Shown: positions 63,907-64,000 of the stretch, in pieces | Numbering within the stretch: position 1 is the stretch's first letter | Layout: the number at the start of each line of letters is the position of its first letter | Source: Arthrobacter sp. P2b | GTDB lineage: Bacteria; Actinomycetota; Actinomycetes; Actinomycetales; Micrococcaceae | Direction of reading: 5' to 3' | NCBI RefSeq assembly: GCF_900168295.1 | Contig: NZ_FVZL01000002.1 | Location: 516,727-580,726, forward strand | DNA: 64,000 nucleotides | Program-made: the position numbers and the translations under genes | The notes under the pieces: model-generated | What the model saw: the letters and a program-made list of their open reading frames with translations, nothing else | Database searches by the model: none | What the model was told of the DNA's origin: nothing

Positions 63907-64000
63907 GTGGCTGCAGGAGAAGATACCTCCCATATCCTCAGCGGGTTGACTAACCAGCTGCCTGATCGTGATCCGGAAGAGACTGCCGAGTGGGTTGAGT
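63907..64000 (+). CDS. aceE: Pyruvate dehydrogenase E1 component, homodimeric type (partial, 5' end)
   Basis: Only the first 31 codons are in the window: GTG-GCT-GCA then GEDTSHILSGLTNQLPDRD and ETAEWVE, matching the N-terminus of the homodimeric E1 of the pyruvate dehydrogenase complex in actinobacteria. AGAGAGG lies six bases before the GTG. E1 decarboxylates pyruvate with thiamin diphosphate and passes the acetyl group to lipoyl-E2. The gene continues beyond the window. Confidence 0.88.
   Translation, partial: MAAGEDTSHILSGLTNQLPDRDPEETAEWVE

Noticed and set aside
63730..63933. 67-codon minus-strand reading ahead of aceE
   Set aside because: It covers the aceE start and promoter and has no motif or ribosome-binding site.

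Overview
The window is a chromosomal segment from a high-GC actinobacterium, most likely a member of the Micrococcaceae close to Arthrobacter/Pseudarthrobacter. The evidence for this is the paired clpP1-clpP2 genes beside tig and clpX, an ultrashort stem-I T-box ahead of ileS, a Rv2466c-type mycothiol-linked thioredoxin-fold protein, DUF3052, DUF4233 and MptB-like proteins, an RNase E/G with long Ala/Glu-rich extensions, and frequent GTG starts. This is almost entirely core-genome DNA. I see no prophage, CRISPR array, insertion sequence or secretion cluster.

Layout. 0-6 kb: rpmA (cut by the window edge), rplU, a thiD-tenA fusion behind a TPP riboswitch, and a large RNase E/G gene, all on the minus strand. 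6-19 kb: a VKOR membrane protein (+); a minus-strand ileS-folC-DUF4233-ndk operon under an isoleucine T-box; an SDR; valS (+); and a mycothiol-type DsbA-fold protein. 17.7-22.3 kb: the proteostasis block clpX, clpP2, clpP1, tig, then tRNA-Pro and tRNA-Gly. 22.6-35.5 kb: nei-type glycosylase, rpiB, a membrane protein, pepN, OsmC, an epimerase, an MscS channel, truncated hemoglobin, acyl-CoA thioesterase, ettA, a lipoprotein and an SSB protein, then tRNA-Arg.

35.8-45.2 kb is the only clearly accessory, sugar-catabolic island. A ROK repressor diverges from xylA-xylB across a XylR-like operator. A three-gene minus-strand operon (Gfo/Idh/MocA dehydrogenase, DUF993 TIM-barrel protein, sugar-phosphate-isomerase-like TIM barrel) diverges from a LacI repressor plus a carbohydrate-esterase-like hydrolase across two palindromic LacI-type sites. 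This second module looks like a pathway for oxidising and splitting an unidentified sugar or polyol, and it is the best candidate here for undescribed biochemistry.

45.2-64 kb: AlkD-like repair protein, MptB-like mannosyltransferase, orn, tRNA-His, def, a membrane-anchored HNH nuclease, a long-form gap, tspO, the RNase P RNA, yaaA, a DUF164 coiled-coil protein lacking its zinc cysteines, a Nif3-family protein, msrA, cysK-cysE, a decayed SDR pseudogene, gnd, a FadR-type regulator, tRNA-Val, a Sir2 deacetylase, an AhpE-type peroxiredoxin overlapping DUF3052, and the start of aceE at the right edge. Many gene ends carry long perfect GC-rich hairpins without a U-tract.
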